From contig CALMUT010000028.1 in NCBI GenBank assembly GCA_937872925.1, positions 18,409 through 82,408 on the forward strand: a DNA stretch of 64,000 nt, in the 5' to 3' direction. The position numbers and the translations under genes are program-made. The DNA is from an uncultured Myxococcales bacterium. Lineage in GTDB: Bacteria; Myxococcota_A; Polyangia; Polyangiales; Polyangiaceae. Under the pieces are notes generated by a model. It saw only the letters and a list, made by a program, of their open reading frames with translations. It had not been told where the DNA came from and made no database searches. Positions 51,107-59,589 of this stretch are shown piece after piece. Each line of letters begins with the position of its first letter. The first letter of the stretch is position 1.

Positions 51107-52021
51107 TCAGCCGAGCAAGCGGAGTTTTGGCCCGAGCTCTACCGCGATGGGGTTTGCGGGCTCGAAGTGTTCACCGTCCATGAACCAGGGGATCGGCGCC
51201 AGGGGCTCGATTCGCACCTTTCGTACGAGGCGCCGCTCTTGGCGCGGTGCGTTCATTTCCCCACCAAGGGTCATTCTGGAAAACGCGCCCAGGAGTTCGC
51301 CGACGGTGAGGGTGGCGAACAGGGCCTCGAACTGGTCAGCTGCACCACTTGCCGATGGCGTCATGTTCAGCTTGAGCCCGTTTTGAGTGATCGTCGACAG
51401 ATACGCGAAATTGAAGCCATCGAGGGGGAGTGGCGTGTCGTCGTAGTGGATCGTCGCGGGCACGTTGTCGAGGAAGCGCAGGATGGCCGGGTGGCGGAGG
51501 ATGAGTCCTTTCAAGAGTTTCAAGGTCACCACCAAGGGCCATATCCCGTCGACGGGATGTGATTCGTAGAACGCGGATGCGTTGCGCAGATAGCCCACGG
51601 CGAAGCTGAAGCCCATGCGCCCATTGACGCGAAGCGTGTTTCTTTCCATCGCCGTGGGTGCGGCTCCGCTGAGGACTTCCGCGAGACGCTGCAGTCGCGC
51701 CACGGGCCGCGCTGAGAGCTGCAGTTCCGTCAGCAACGCGTTCGATGTCCCGCCGCCGATCGGGAAGACGGTCGGAAGCCCTGCGCCAGCACTCGCAAAC
51801 TCAGAGCAAACGCGAAGCACAGTCCCGTCGCCACCCAGAACTGCCACTGTGCGCACCCCGGAGGCACAGAGACGCCGCACCAGCGCACCCAGGTGGTCGA
51901 GGTCCTGCGTGACGGTCACAAGGTCGCTATCGCCGAGGATCCTGGCCGGCTCACCCGGATCGAGCCGCTTGTTACGCAAGAACCCGGCGTTGGGATTCAC
52001 GATGACGTGATACGGCTTCAC
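51107..52021 (-). CDS. Diacylglycerol/lipid kinase family protein
   Basis: 304 aa. It starts with the lipid-kinase opening HVIVNPNAG. The nucleotide-binding GGDGT motif lies at ~64-68 (VAVLGGDGTVLRV), and GGGTSNAL is the usual G(T)xNDxA-like motif in changed form. The C-terminal beta-sandwich half (YLRNASAFYESHPVDGIWPL; RQERRLVRKVRIEPLAPIPW) ends with FMDGEH, the DGE motif. The family phosphorylates diacylglycerol, sphingosine or related lipids with ATP. GTSN in place of GTGN/GTAND is a deviation near the active site. It is cytoplasmic or membrane-associated, the one intracellular enzyme in this secreted block. Confidence 0.85.
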   Translation of the reverse strand: MKPYHVIVNPNAGFLRNKRLDPGEPARILGDSDLVTVTQDLDHLGALVRRLCASGVRTVAVLGGDGTVLRVCSEFASAGAGLPTVFPIGGGTSNALLTELQLSARPVARLQRLAEVLSGAAPTAMERNTLRVNGRMGFSFAVGYLRNASAFYESHPVDGIWPLVVTLKLLKGLILRHPAILRFLDNVPATIHYDDTPLPLDGFNFAYLSTITQNGLKLNMTPSASGAADQFEALFATLTVGELLGAFSRMTLGGEMNAPRQERRLVRKVRIEPLAPIPWFMDGEHFEPANPIAVELGPKLRLLG

Positions 52022-52078
52022 GTTTGCTGACCCGCTGCAAGAGTGTGTGTCTTCATGTGTTTACGACCGATGGAGAAC

Positions 52079-53842
52079 TCAGGGCTGCACTACACCCGCC
52101 GTCGCAGTCGTCAGCGCCGGGATGTCTGCGCCCGGATCGCTGCCATCCGTCGCGGATCCCTTGAACTTGCCGCCGGCTCCGAGGGCGAAGTTCGCATCGA
52201 AGGCCACTTCCGCCGCCGTCGCCGGTACCGAATTGTCAGGCGGGTAGTTCGGCGCCGTCGCTGGTCCGCCGAACAGCACGTTCTTCTTCATGCTGTAGGA
52301 CGACAAGTAGTAGTCGAGGGGTTTCTGACCCTCGCCCTGTCCCGATCCAGAAATGCCATACTGCCCACGAGCCACGACGTTGTTGCTGAAGACGAAGTTC
52401 GTTCCGTACGGCGTGCTGTCGCCTAGGAACAAGGTCGCGCCGTCGGCGGCAGCCAGCGTATTGTGGTCGAGCTTGATGTCCTTGCCGCCGCCTGCTCCAT
52501 ACACGAACTGAAAGCCGCGTCCGGTTCCGCCGTGGGCGCCCGAATCGATGTCCTCGATCAGGTTGTGGGCCACGAGCAGGCGCGCCGTTTCTTGGGACGT
52601 GTGGTTGTTGTCACTCGCCGAGATGTTCACGCCCGAACCGGCGTGGCGGATGATGTTGTGGGAGAAGGTGACGTCTTCGACGCTCGACCAAGGTGCGGAG
52701 CCGTCTTGGTTTCGAACCGTGAACAGAACGGCGAATCCAGATTGCCCGTCGGCCCAGCTGTGTTCCATCACGTTGCCGGCAACGACGACCCGACGCGCGT
52801 TCTTGAGCTCGAACAGGTTCTTGACGTTCCAGCCGCCGCCCTTCCAAGCTAGGTCTTTCTTGAAATGGTTGCGGCAAATGTAGATGTCGCTCGGAACCAG
52901 ATCCGGGATCCCGGGATCTGCACCGCCAAACATCACGTTTTCCGATGCCCCCTCCAAGTAGTTGTTCTGAATCACGAACGGCCCGGACCCGTCCCAGCCA
53001 ATGACGGCCTGAGAGTCGGCGCCTTTCTCGCGAAAGCCGGACACGTAGGAGTCCACCACCGCGGACGAAGCGGAATTGAGGCTCACCCCGCGGCGGCCCC
53101 CAACAGGATCCGCGTGAATGTAACAACGGTCCACGATCAGATCGTGCGGCAGATCGGCACTCGTCTTCGCGCCGCCGGGCGCCCCGAAGCTCACCAAGGA
53201 GTTGATGTACTCCCCGGACTCGGGAGTGATCTCCAAGCCGACGAGGCGGTAGTGGTGCGCCCCCTTCTCCGTGCTGACCACGCTCGATCCCTTGGCCACG
53301 AGCTTGGCCATCTTCGCACTCAGCGCCGGTGACACTCGAGTGCCTGGCGCCACGAACTGAGCGTCCGGGGTTGCCGTGCGGATCACGATCACCCCCGTGC
53401 CTGTCTTGGCCTTCAACGTGAACGGCCCGGTAAACGTCGCACCTGCCTCCAGCTCCAGGGTATCGCCCGGCTGCGCGGTATCGATCGCCGCCTGCAGACT
53501 CGCGCCGCTTGCAACGGAAAGCACTGAACCCGACTGTGTGGGGTACGACACATCCACCGTGGCCTGAGGCAACGCCTGTTTGATGTCCGGATCGGAACTG
53601 ACTGACGGGCAGCCCGGTGCCGGTGCCACGCCACCCGTGCCCGCTGCGCCTCCGGTTGCCCCGCCGCTACCACCGCCGACACCACCCTGAGCGCCGGTGC
53701 CCCCGGCGCCGGACGTAGCTCCGGTGCCAGCACCACCTGTGCCCGCGCCACCCCCACTGCCTCCCGAACTATCGTCGCTGCCACAACCCGCAAGCAAGAG
53801 CACCCCAAGCGCCAACCAGCGCACCGATTGTCCGACCCTCAT
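52079..53842 (-). CDS. Beta-helix (pectate-lyase-like) Gly-linker lipoprotein
   Basis: 587 aa from ATG 53842 (GTG 53848 adds two residues). The lipobox is LLLAGC (Cys ~20), with a Gly/Thr linker (~25-75). Residues ~95-560 are a right-handed beta-helix: GASLQAAIDTAQPGDTLELE opens it, a start common to chondroitinase-B-like and pectate-lyase-like proteins. Coils carry Asn/Val ladders (VVAGNVMEHSWADGQSGFAV; VTFSHNIIRHAGSGVNISAS; LLVAHNLIEDIDSG). The open frame is long and clean. A polysaccharide-degrading role is plausible; no catalytic Lys/Arg pair was assigned. Confidence 0.82.
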   Translation of the reverse strand: MRVGQSVRWLALGVLLLAGCGSDDSSGGSGGGAGTGGAGTGATSGAGGTGAQGGVGGGSGGATGGAAGTGGVAPAPGCPSVSSDPDIKQALPQATVDVSYPTQSGSVLSVASGASLQAAIDTAQPGDTLELEAGATFTGPFTLKAKTGTGVIVIRTATPDAQFVAPGTRVSPALSAKMAKLVAKGSSVVSTEKGAHHYRLVGLEITPESGEYINSLVSFGAPGGAKTSADLPHDLIVDRCYIHADPVGGRRGVSLNSASSAVVDSYVSGFREKGADSQAVIGWDGSGPFVIQNNYLEGASENVMFGGADPGIPDLVPSDIYICRNHFKKDLAWKGGGWNVKNLFELKNARRVVVAGNVMEHSWADGQSGFAVLFTVRNQDGSAPWSSVEDVTFSHNIIRHAGSGVNISASDNNHTSQETARLLVAHNLIEDIDSGAHGGTGRGFQFVYGAGGGKDIKLDHNTLAAADGATLFLGDSTPYGTNFVFSNNVVARGQYGISGSGQGEGQKPLDYYLSSYSMKKNVLFGGPATAPNYPPDNSVPATAAEVAFDANFALGAGGKFKGSATDGSDPGADIPALTTATAGVVQP

Positions 53843-53896
53843 GCCCACAGTCTTGATCGCTCTCGCGCGAGATGCGAGCGCTGTCGTGCTCCTGAG

Positions 53897-54208
53897 TCAG
53901 CAGCAGGGGTTGCCGATGCAGTCGCCGGAGCAGAAGGCGCCACCACAGCACACCGAGCTGCCGTAGGGAATGCACTCAGATGGGCAGCCTGGAGGTGTGT
54001 AGCCACCGCAGGGCCAAACGCAGCCGGAGCCGGTGGAGTTGCTGATACAGAACTTCCCGGACGGCACTTGTTGCTGTAGCTGCAGTACTCCGCGCCCGAT
54101 GGTAGCCCACCGTTGACCAAACACTGCGCTGGCCTTGCCACATTCGCTGACACACGTGGCGATGTCCGACAATCCGTCCAGTCCCGTGGTGACGGTGAAG
54201 TCAGTCAC
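53897..54208 (-). CDS. Small Cys-rich protein, coupled to upstream unknown gene
   Basis: 103 aa from GTG 54208, which overlaps the stop of the upstream gene (GTGA), so reinitiation is likely. The N-terminal ~55 residues are mostly Cys-poor (VTTGLDGLSDIATCVSECGK, QRWATIGRGVLQLQQQ). The C-terminal ~50 residues are extremely Cys-rich (FCISNSTGSGCVWPCGGYTP, then CPSECIPYGSSVCCGGAFCS, ending GNPCC). There is no signal peptide. The leader-plus-Cys-core shape resembles some ribosomal peptide precursors or metal-binding proteins, but no modifying enzyme is recognised next to it. Confidence 0.5.
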   Translation of the reverse strand: MTDFTVTTGLDGLSDIATCVSECGKASAVFGQRWATIGRGVLQLQQQVPSGKFCISNSTGSGCVWPCGGYTPPGCPSECIPYGSSVCCGGAFCSGDCIGNPCC

Positions 54209-54903
54209 GCGGTGTAGGACGGCGCGCCGCAGGAGCTCAGCAGGAAGAAGCGACAAGGTCCCGTCAGATCGCGCGTCAGCGCCTCGCGGGCAGCCTGGGC
54301 AGTGTCGGACAAATCCACCTCGGCGAACGGTCGCTCTCGTTCGCTAACCAATTCAAGCCAACCCGCTAGTCCCTCCGGATGCGGCGCGCCACTCTGCACA
54401 GCAATGGGTTGCGCCTGATTGTCTGGGTCGATGGCGCCCTGCGCCCGGCCGATGAAGAAGGGCAAGCCCTTCACCGCGCGCTTCTGCACGACACCAAAAC
54501 CAAGCCCACCGGACCAGCTCGGTCCAGTTCCGGTGACGTAGCAGCGGTTCGGTCCGTCCAGCGGGCGACCTAGGATGTCGCCCGCCTGCGTCCAGAAACT
54601 ATCCGGAATGCCATCTGCGTGCTTAACGGCGGCAGCGATGTCGTCACGCGAGACGTTGCCCATCGGTCCGTTCTGCGCACTGACTGTCATGAGCAGCCGC
54701 CCCACCACTAGCGCACAATGTTTCGGCCCCGCTTTTGTCATGTCCGCGACTGGCACCGCAACGAGTTTGAGCGGGTTCGCCTCGGGAAAGTCGTTGGTCA
54801 ACGCGATCAGGCGGTCGAGCCGGTCAGCGTCGATGTCGAAAGGCTCAAGCGCCCGCCCGGCCATGAGCGTCGTCTGGCAGTCTTGGTAGTAGAAGTTCAG
54901 CAT
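54205..54903 (-). CDS. Hypothetical protein coupled to Cys-rich small protein
   Basis: 232 aa from ATG 54903. No signal peptide, lipobox or membrane helix. The first ~60 residues (RLDRLIALTNDFPEANPLKL) are helical; the middle holds GPKHCALVVGRLLMTVSAQN and TGTGPSWSGGLGFGVVQKRA; the end is Cys-bearing (GPCRFFLLSSCG). No family recognised. Its stop overlaps the start of the 103-aa Cys-rich gene, so both are made from one message. Confidence 0.6.
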   Translation of the reverse strand: MLNFYYQDCQTTLMAGRALEPFDIDADRLDRLIALTNDFPEANPLKLVAVPVADMTKAGPKHCALVVGRLLMTVSAQNGPMGNVSRDDIAAAVKHADGIPDSFWTQAGDILGRPLDGPNRCYVTGTGPSWSGGLGFGVVQKRAVKGLPFFIGRAQGAIDPDNQAQPIAVQSGAPHPEGLAGWLELVSERERPFAEVDLSDTAQAAREALTRDLTGPCRFFLLSSCGAPSYTA

Positions 54904-55120
54904 GGTGCGGTCCTTGCGATCTAGCGCTCAGTTCACGGCCAAGTGCTAGGGGAAAAACGGGCGCGGGAGCTTCAGTGCAGCTGCGACACGGGGCCAAAGG
55001 CGGGCAAAACGTTCTCGGCGACCGCGTGCGCCGGCGAGTCGCTGGCGATCGACGAGTGCACGTAAGAGGTCGTGTGCGGTTGTGGCGTCGTGCGCCTCTC
55101 TGTACCCAATGGGATTGCTA

Positions 55121-55144
55121 TTAGTTGACGTTTATGTTAACTAA
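55121..55144. promoter_or_regulatory. Palindromic operator before VOC-ArsR-SRPBCC operon
   Basis: An inverted repeat (TTAGTTGAC, 6 bases, GTTAACTAA; 8 of 9 bases symmetric) abuts the first ATG at 55145. It overlaps a TATTAG -10-like box at 55119-55124. Size and AT content fit an ArsR-family operator, implying autorepression by the ArsR-type protein encoded in this operon. Confidence 0.6.
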
Positions 55145-55597
55145 ATGTTGATGAAGCCCACGCCCCCTGGATGGCCCCGCATTTCCACCGGAATCTGGTA
55201 CGACGACCCGCCCGCGGCGATCGACTGGCTTTGCCGTGCGTTCGGATTTGAAGTGCAACTCAAGGTCGAAGGTGAAGATGGGCGGATCGAGCATTCCGAA
55301 CTCGTGTTTGGCGGCGGGCTCGTCATGGTCGGCGGCGAGAAGCACGAGAAGATGCCTTTCTGCAAGCCGCCCTCGAAGGCCAGCGGTGCCAACACGCAGA
55401 ACATGATGGTCTTTGTCGACGACGTCGAAGCGCACTGCGCGCAGGCGCGCGCCGCGGGTGCCATCATCACCCGTGAGCCGGAGACCCACGACTACGGCGA
55501 CGACTACTGGGTCGACCGCACGTACGAATGTCGCGATATCGGAGGCCACCACTGGTGGTTCACGCAGCGGCTCCGCACTCGTGGCAGGGACGCGTGA
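55145..55597 (+). CDS. VOC-superfamily (glyoxalase/bleomycin-resistance-like) protein
   Basis: 150 aa from ATG 55145 (ATG 55151 is possible). The VOC fold is seen as IWYDDPPAAIDWLCRAFGFE, then ELVFGGGLVMVGGEKHEK, NMMVFVDDVEAHCAQARAAG and a late DYWVDRTYECRDIGGHHWWF. These are the paired beta-alpha-beta-beta-beta modules of the family, with metal-type His/Glu positions at the C-terminal HHW. In ArsR-SRPBCC operons such proteins are typical small-molecule-modifying partners, PhnB-like; the substrate is unknown. The next gene begins within its stop codon. Confidence 0.88.
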   Translation: MLMKPTPPGWPRISTGIWYDDPPAAIDWLCRAFGFEVQLKVEGEDGRIEHSELVFGGGLVMVGGEKHEKMPFCKPPSKASGANTQNMMVFVDDVEAHCAQARAAGAIITREPETHDYGDDYWVDRTYECRDIGGHHWWFTQRLRTRGRDA

Positions 55598-55938
55598 ACC
55601 ACGCACTCTTGGATGGAGCCTTCACTGCGCTCGCCGATCCGACCCGGCGTGCGGCGGTAGAGATCCTTCGGAAGGGGCCCCGACGCGCCGGTGATCTGGC
55701 TCGGCAACTCGGCTCGACTCCAGCCGGTCTCAGTCGACATCTTCGTGTCCTGCGCGAAAGCGGCCTCGTTGCCCAAGAAGTCTCGAGCGAAGACGCCCGC
55801 GTGCGATTTCTGCGCCTTGAGCGCAAGCCCTTCGATGCACTTCGCCATTGGGTTGAAGACGTTGAAACCTTCTGGAGTGGCCAGTTGGCGTCGTTCAGGG
55901 TGCATGCCGAGAAGACGCGCGGAAACCACGGGCAGTGA
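55594..55938 (+). CDS. ArsR/SmtB-family transcriptional regulator
   Basis: 114 aa from GTG 55594, in a GTGA overlap with the VOC gene; the longer in-frame extension is shadow of that gene. Winged helix: FTALADPTRRAAVEILRKGP, then the recognition helix STPAGLSRHLRVLRESGLVA and wing ARVRFLRLERKPF. There are no Cys metal-site motifs, so it belongs to the SdpR/SRPBCC-associated branch that does not sense metals through Cys. It should repress its own operon through the palindrome at 55121-55144. The C-terminal tail is helical. Confidence 0.9.
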   Translation: MNHALLDGAFTALADPTRRAAVEILRKGPRRAGDLARQLGSTPAGLSRHLRVLRESGLVAQEVSSEDARVRFLRLERKPFDALRHWVEDVETFWSGQLASFRVHAEKTRGNHGQ

Positions 55939-56447
55939 GCGCAACCTCGGGCGATTCAGCGGCAGCAAGCGTGTACGTGGCCGTTTCAGTGCAAGATGCC
56001 TTCGAGGTGTTCACCGGAGAAATCGATCTGTGGTGGCGCGGAGGCCTGAAATTCCGAATCGCTGGCGCCAGACCGGGGCGCTTGAACTTCGAGCAACGAC
56101 TTGGGGGACGGCTTTTTGAGACCGTGCAGTTCGCCGACGGCGAACGCACTTTCGAGGTCGGATCGGTCGTTGTGTGGGAGCCTCCGCTCCGCGTCGCTCT
56201 GGAGTGGCGGAACGTCAACTTCAAGCCCCACGAGAAGACGCTCGTTGAGGTAACCTTCACGCCGTCCGGACCCGGCACGATGGTACGCGTGGAACATCGT
56301 GGGTGGAGCACACTTCCCGACGGACATCCGGCGCGCCACGGGTTGGTCGATGCCGCGTTTTCGAGAATGATCGGCATGTGGTGGGGCGACCTGCTCGCAT
56401 CGCTCCGTGAGCATGTTTCGACACGGCATGCGCCGACCGAACCGTGA
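55935..56447 (+). CDS. SRPBCC (AHSA1-like) protein
   Basis: 170 aa, GTG start in a GTGA overlap with the ArsR gene. The START/Bet v1-like fold opens with SVYVAVSVQDAFEVFTGEID, includes LWWRGGLKFRIAGARPGRLN, then strands VGSVVVWEPPLRVALEWRNV and VTFTPSGPGTMVRVEHRGW, and closes with a long C-terminal helix (RMIGMWWGDLLASLREHV). AHSA1-type proteins next to ArsR regulators bind small hydrophobic ligands. It may deliver or sense the ligand that relieves repression. Confidence 0.9.
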   Translation: MSATSGDSAAASVYVAVSVQDAFEVFTGEIDLWWRGGLKFRIAGARPGRLNFEQRLGGRLFETVQFADGERTFEVGSVVVWEPPLRVALEWRNVNFKPHEKTLVEVTFTPSGPGTMVRVEHRGWSTLPDGHPARHGLVDAAFSRMIGMWWGDLLASLREHVSTRHAPTEP

Positions 56448-56537
56448 GGCGGAACCCGAACGAATGGCGACCTATCCAAATCGATGGCAGACGGGGTCCG
56501 CGCTTCCAGATGGCATCCAGGCGTGGCTGCGGGTCGG

Positions 56538-57440
56538 TCAGGGGGAGGCGGCGAAACTGTCGCGCAACCAGCGGTGGGCCGGGTCGTCGTCGTAGCGTCG
56601 GTGCCACACCAGTTCGAGATCGAAGCCAGTGAGAGGCACAGGTGGGCGTCGAATCACCAGGTCGAGATCTGCGGCCAGCTGGCGAGCAACGCGTTCCGGC
56701 AGTGTCAGGACGTAGTCCGTGCCTGCGACGAGGCGCGGTGCTGCAAAGAAGGAGGCGACCGTGCGGGCGACCCGTCGGCTGGTTCCTTCGCGCTCGAGGA
56801 ATTCGTCGACGACGCCGCGCGGCCCGCCCCGGGGTGATACGAGAACATGACTGAGGGAAGCGTAGCGTTCGAGGGTCAGCTTGCGCTTGAGGGCAGGGTG
56901 CCCGCGGCGCAGCACGCACACAAACTCCTCGTGGAGTAGCGAGCGGCGCCTGATGTCATCGGGCAGAGTGAAAAACACCCCGAGCGCCAGTTCGTAGTCG
57001 TTGGCGCGCAGTCGCTCGGCGGCGTCAGCGCCGAGGACTTGCGACTGAAGGGTGACGCCCGGAGCCGTCCGGCTCAAGGCGTCGCTGATCGGACCGAGGG
57101 CGATCAACTCGGCGTAGTCGGTCGCTGCGATGCGAAAGGTGCGTTGCAGTTGCTCGGGGATGAGCGTTTCCTCGAAGCGCAGGGCGCCGGTCAGCTCCTC
57201 GAGGGCGCGATGCACCCTGGGACGGATCCCCTCGGCACGCGGGGTGAGTACCAGCTGCCGTCCGGCGCGCACCAGTAGTGGGTCGGCAAGGGCGTCGCGT
57301 AGCCGAGACAGGGCGTGACTCACCGCCGATGGACTCAGGGACACCCGGGCGGCGGCCTTCTTCACGCTGCGTGTCTCCAGCAGTGCGTCCAGGACCACCA
57401 GGAGATTCAGGTCAAAGCTCGATAACTGCACGGTGTGCAT
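56538..57440 (-). CDS. LysR-family transcriptional regulator
   Basis: 300 aa. N-terminal helix-turn-helix: DLNLLVVLDALLETRSVKKA and LSPSAVSHALSRLRDAL. The C-terminal substrate-binding domain shows RTFRIAATDYAELIALGPIS at the start and LPERVARQLAADLDLVIRRP near the end. It has NodD/SyrM-like features of the branch that includes phenolic or aromatic sensors. It is divergent from the SDR/AKR pair; the 57-bp gap carries an LTTR box at 57456-57472, so it is very likely their regulator and autoregulated. Confidence 0.92.
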   Translation of the reverse strand: MHTVQLSSFDLNLLVVLDALLETRSVKKAAARVSLSPSAVSHALSRLRDALADPLLVRAGRQLVLTPRAEGIRPRVHRALEELTGALRFEETLIPEQLQRTFRIAATDYAELIALGPISDALSRTAPGVTLQSQVLGADAAERLRANDYELALGVFFTLPDDIRRRSLLHEEFVCVLRRGHPALKRKLTLERYASLSHVLVSPRGGPRGVVDEFLEREGTSRRVARTVASFFAAPRLVAGTDYVLTLPERVARQLAADLDLVIRRPPVPLTGFDLELVWHRRYDDDPAHRWLRDSFAASP

Positions 57441-57455
57441 CTTTATACTGCGGAT

Positions 57456-57472
57456 GTTGCACTTGCTACAAC
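57456..57472. promoter_or_regulatory. LTTR box between lysR and SDR gene
   Basis: GTTGCACTTGCTACAAC is an imperfect palindrome (GTTGCA/TACAAC arms) containing TGCACTTGCTACA, the T-N11-A LysR-type consensus. It lies in the 57-bp divergent promoter region. Confidence 0.6.
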
Positions 57473-57497
57473 TGCCGACCGGGCTCAGTTTAGGCCC

Positions 57498-58373
57498 ATG
57501 ACAACGACAACACTCATCACGGGAGCAACAGGAACAATTGGCAACCAGGTTGCCCGGGAGCTGCTGAAACGCGGCGGACTGACCGTACGCGTCGGGACGC
57601 GTCAGCCCGAAGCCGCTGCGGATCTACAGCGGATCGGCGCTGAAGTGGTTCGGCTCGACTTGGACGCAGCGGACACCCTCGCGGAGGCTTTCGCGGGCGT
57701 CGACCGCGTCTTTCTGGTCGGCCCGCAGAGCAGCCAAGACTTCGGCGAGCGCGTTGGCGCCGTGGTCGCGGCTGCTAAGCAGGCGAACATCAAGTTCGTG
57801 CTTCGGCTCTCGGCGCTTGGCGCGGCCGTCGACAGTGGATTCATCATGGCTCGACAACACGGCGTCGCAGAGAAGCACGTCGCCGAGAGCAACATCCCGT
57901 GGTCGATCCTGCAACCGACGTTCTTTCAGGACAACCTGTTGAAGTTCCAGGGTCAGGCGATTGCGGGGCAAGGAGCGTTCTATGGGGCGTCCGGCGAGGG
58001 CAAGACCGCCTACGTCAGCTCGGCAGACATCGCTCGCTCTGCAGCGGCGATCCTACTAGACCCAGTCAAACACGCCGCCAAGCGCTACGTGCTCACAGGC
58101 CCTGAGGCAATCAGCGACGCTGAGCTGGCCAAGCTGGTGAGTGATGTGATCCGCAAAGCGGTCAACTACATCGACCTGCCGCCGGAAAAACTCGGCGCAT
58201 CGATGCGCGAGCAAGGCATGCCAGATTGGATTGTCGAATCGATGCTCGCCCTCGAAGCCGTCAAAGCCAATGGGTACGCCGCAGACGTGTCAGCGGCAGT
58301 CGAGCAGATCACCGGGCGGGCGCCCGAAACCTACCGCTCATTCTTAGAGCGAAACCGTACGCGATTCGTGTGA
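57498..58373 (+). CDS. NmrA-like NAD(P)-binding atypical SDR
   Basis: 291 aa from ATG 57498. The Rossmann motif TLITGATGTIGNQVARELLK is the GxxGxxG signature. RVGTRQPEAAADLQRIGAEV follows, then VFLVGPQSSQDF, KFVLRLSALGA, WSILQPTFFQDNLL and YVSSADIARSAAAILLDP. This matches the NmrA/QOR2-type quinone reductase-like group, where many lack the classical YxxxK pair; none is visible here. It should bind NAD(P)H and reduce a quinone or act as a redox sensor. Twelve bp separate it from the AKR gene, so they form one operon. Confidence 0.9.
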   Translation: MTTTTLITGATGTIGNQVARELLKRGGLTVRVGTRQPEAAADLQRIGAEVVRLDLDAADTLAEAFAGVDRVFLVGPQSSQDFGERVGAVVAAAKQANIKFVLRLSALGAAVDSGFIMARQHGVAEKHVAESNIPWSILQPTFFQDNLLKFQGQAIAGQGAFYGASGEGKTAYVSSADIARSAAAILLDPVKHAAKRYVLTGPEAISDAELAKLVSDVIRKAVNYIDLPPEKLGASMREQGMPDWIVESMLALEAVKANGYAADVSAAVEQITGRAPETYRSFLERNRTRFV

Positions 58374-58385
58374 TAGGAGACTGCC

Positions 58386-59429
58386 ATGCGCTACAAACTA
58401 CTCGGAAATAGTGGGATCCGCGTCTCGGAGGTTTGCCTCGGGACGATGAGCTTCGGTGATGTCTGGGGATTCGGCGCCGATGAACAGGAAAGCGGGCGCA
58501 TCATCAGCGCCTTCGCAGATGCCGGCGGCAACTTCCTCGACACCGCGAACAAGTATCACGAAGGTCAATCCGAACAGATCGTCGGCAAGCACATCGAAGG
58601 CGACCGGGATCGCTGGGTCGTTGCGACCAAGTACACGCTGTCTATGCGTGGCGACGACCCCAACGCCTCCGGCAATTCACGCAAGAACATGACAAGATCC
58701 GTGGAGGGGAGCCTGCGACGTTTGGGGACCGACTACATAGACCTGCTATGGGTCCACGCCTGGGACTTCACGACGCCGGTAGAAGAAGTGATGCGCGGCC
58801 TCGACGATCTCGTGCGTGCGGGCAAGGTGTTGTACCTCGGCATCTCCGACGCTCCGGCGTGGGTCGTGTCCCGGGCCAACACCATCGCCGAGCTGCGAGG
58901 CTGGACACCCTTCGTTGCCCAGCAAATGCAATACAGCTTGCTGGAGCGGACCATCGAGCGCGAGGCGCTACCCATGGCCGATGCTTTCGGCATGGCGACC
59001 ACTGCCTGGGCGCCACTCGCTGCCGGAGTCCTCACCGGCAAACACACCCGCGGTGGCGGCAAGCCAGACACAAAGCGCAGCAACGATGACCGGCTCAACG
59101 AACACAACTTGAGCATTGCGCGCGTGGTCGACGAAATCGCCGACCAACTGGATCGAAGCTCGGCGCAGGTCGCGGTCAACTGGGTGCGTCAACGCGGCGA
59201 CAAGCTCATTCCGATTGTGGGAGCGCGCAAAGTCGAACAGATCCAGGACGTGCTCACCTGCCTCGACTTTCGTCTCGACGAGGCGCATATGGCGAAGCTC
59301 AACGACGTCAGCCGGATCGAACTCGGATTCCCGCGCGAATTCCTCGGGGCGGATGCTATTCGCAACATCGTTTATGGCGATCTTGCGGCACAGATCGACT
59401 TGCCTCCGGGCGCGCAGAAGCCACGCTGA
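58386..59429 (+). CDS. Aldo/keto reductase
   Basis: 347 aa. AKR fold starting RYKLLGNSGIRVSEVCLGTM. The catalytic tetrad is visible: Asp in NFLDTANKYH, Tyr58 in the same segment, Lys in VVATKYTLS and His in LLWVHAWD. Later NAD(P)-binding segments are QMQYSLLERTIEREALP, TTAWAPLAAGVLTGK and IPIVGARKVEQIQDVL. It belongs to the YajO/Tas-like, bacterial general-stress subset. It reduces carbonyls to alcohols with NADPH. It is cotranscribed with the SDR and probably controlled by the LysR protein; joint detoxification of an aromatic or quinone-like compound is inferred. Confidence 0.92.
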   Translation: MRYKLLGNSGIRVSEVCLGTMSFGDVWGFGADEQESGRIISAFADAGGNFLDTANKYHEGQSEQIVGKHIEGDRDRWVVATKYTLSMRGDDPNASGNSRKNMTRSVEGSLRRLGTDYIDLLWVHAWDFTTPVEEVMRGLDDLVRAGKVLYLGISDAPAWVVSRANTIAELRGWTPFVAQQMQYSLLERTIEREALPMADAFGMATTAWAPLAAGVLTGKHTRGGGKPDTKRSNDDRLNEHNLSIARVVDEIADQLDRSSAQVAVNWVRQRGDKLIPIVGARKVEQIQDVLTCLDFRLDEAHMAKLNDVSRIELGFPREFLGADAIRNIVYGDLAAQIDLPPGAQKPR

Positions 59430-59492
59430 CCCGTCGGGTTCGCCGGGCGGACGGGCATGAGGGGCAGGTGCACCCCAGACACCGGGAAGCAA

Positions 59493-59511
59493 GGGTTCCC
59501 GCGGGGAACCC
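59493..59511 (+). terminator. Hairpin terminator after the SDR-AKR operon
   Basis: GGGTTCCC (59493-59500), GCG, GGGAACCC (59504-59511): a perfect 8-bp stem with a 3-base loop, 64 bp after the AKR stop and followed by TCAGCTCTCGTTCTTG. Confidence 0.6.
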
Positions 59512-59589
59512 TCAGCTCTCGTTCTTGCATCGCTTCGGTGTCGATTCCGCCAAATGTGCCGTGGCATGTTGCGTGCTTGCGTGTGGGTG

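Noticed and set aside
53839..54153. A 104-aa minus-strand frame overlapping the Cys-rich small gene
   Set aside because: The alternate frame at 53897-54208 has GTGA coupling to its upstream gene and a coherent Cys pattern.
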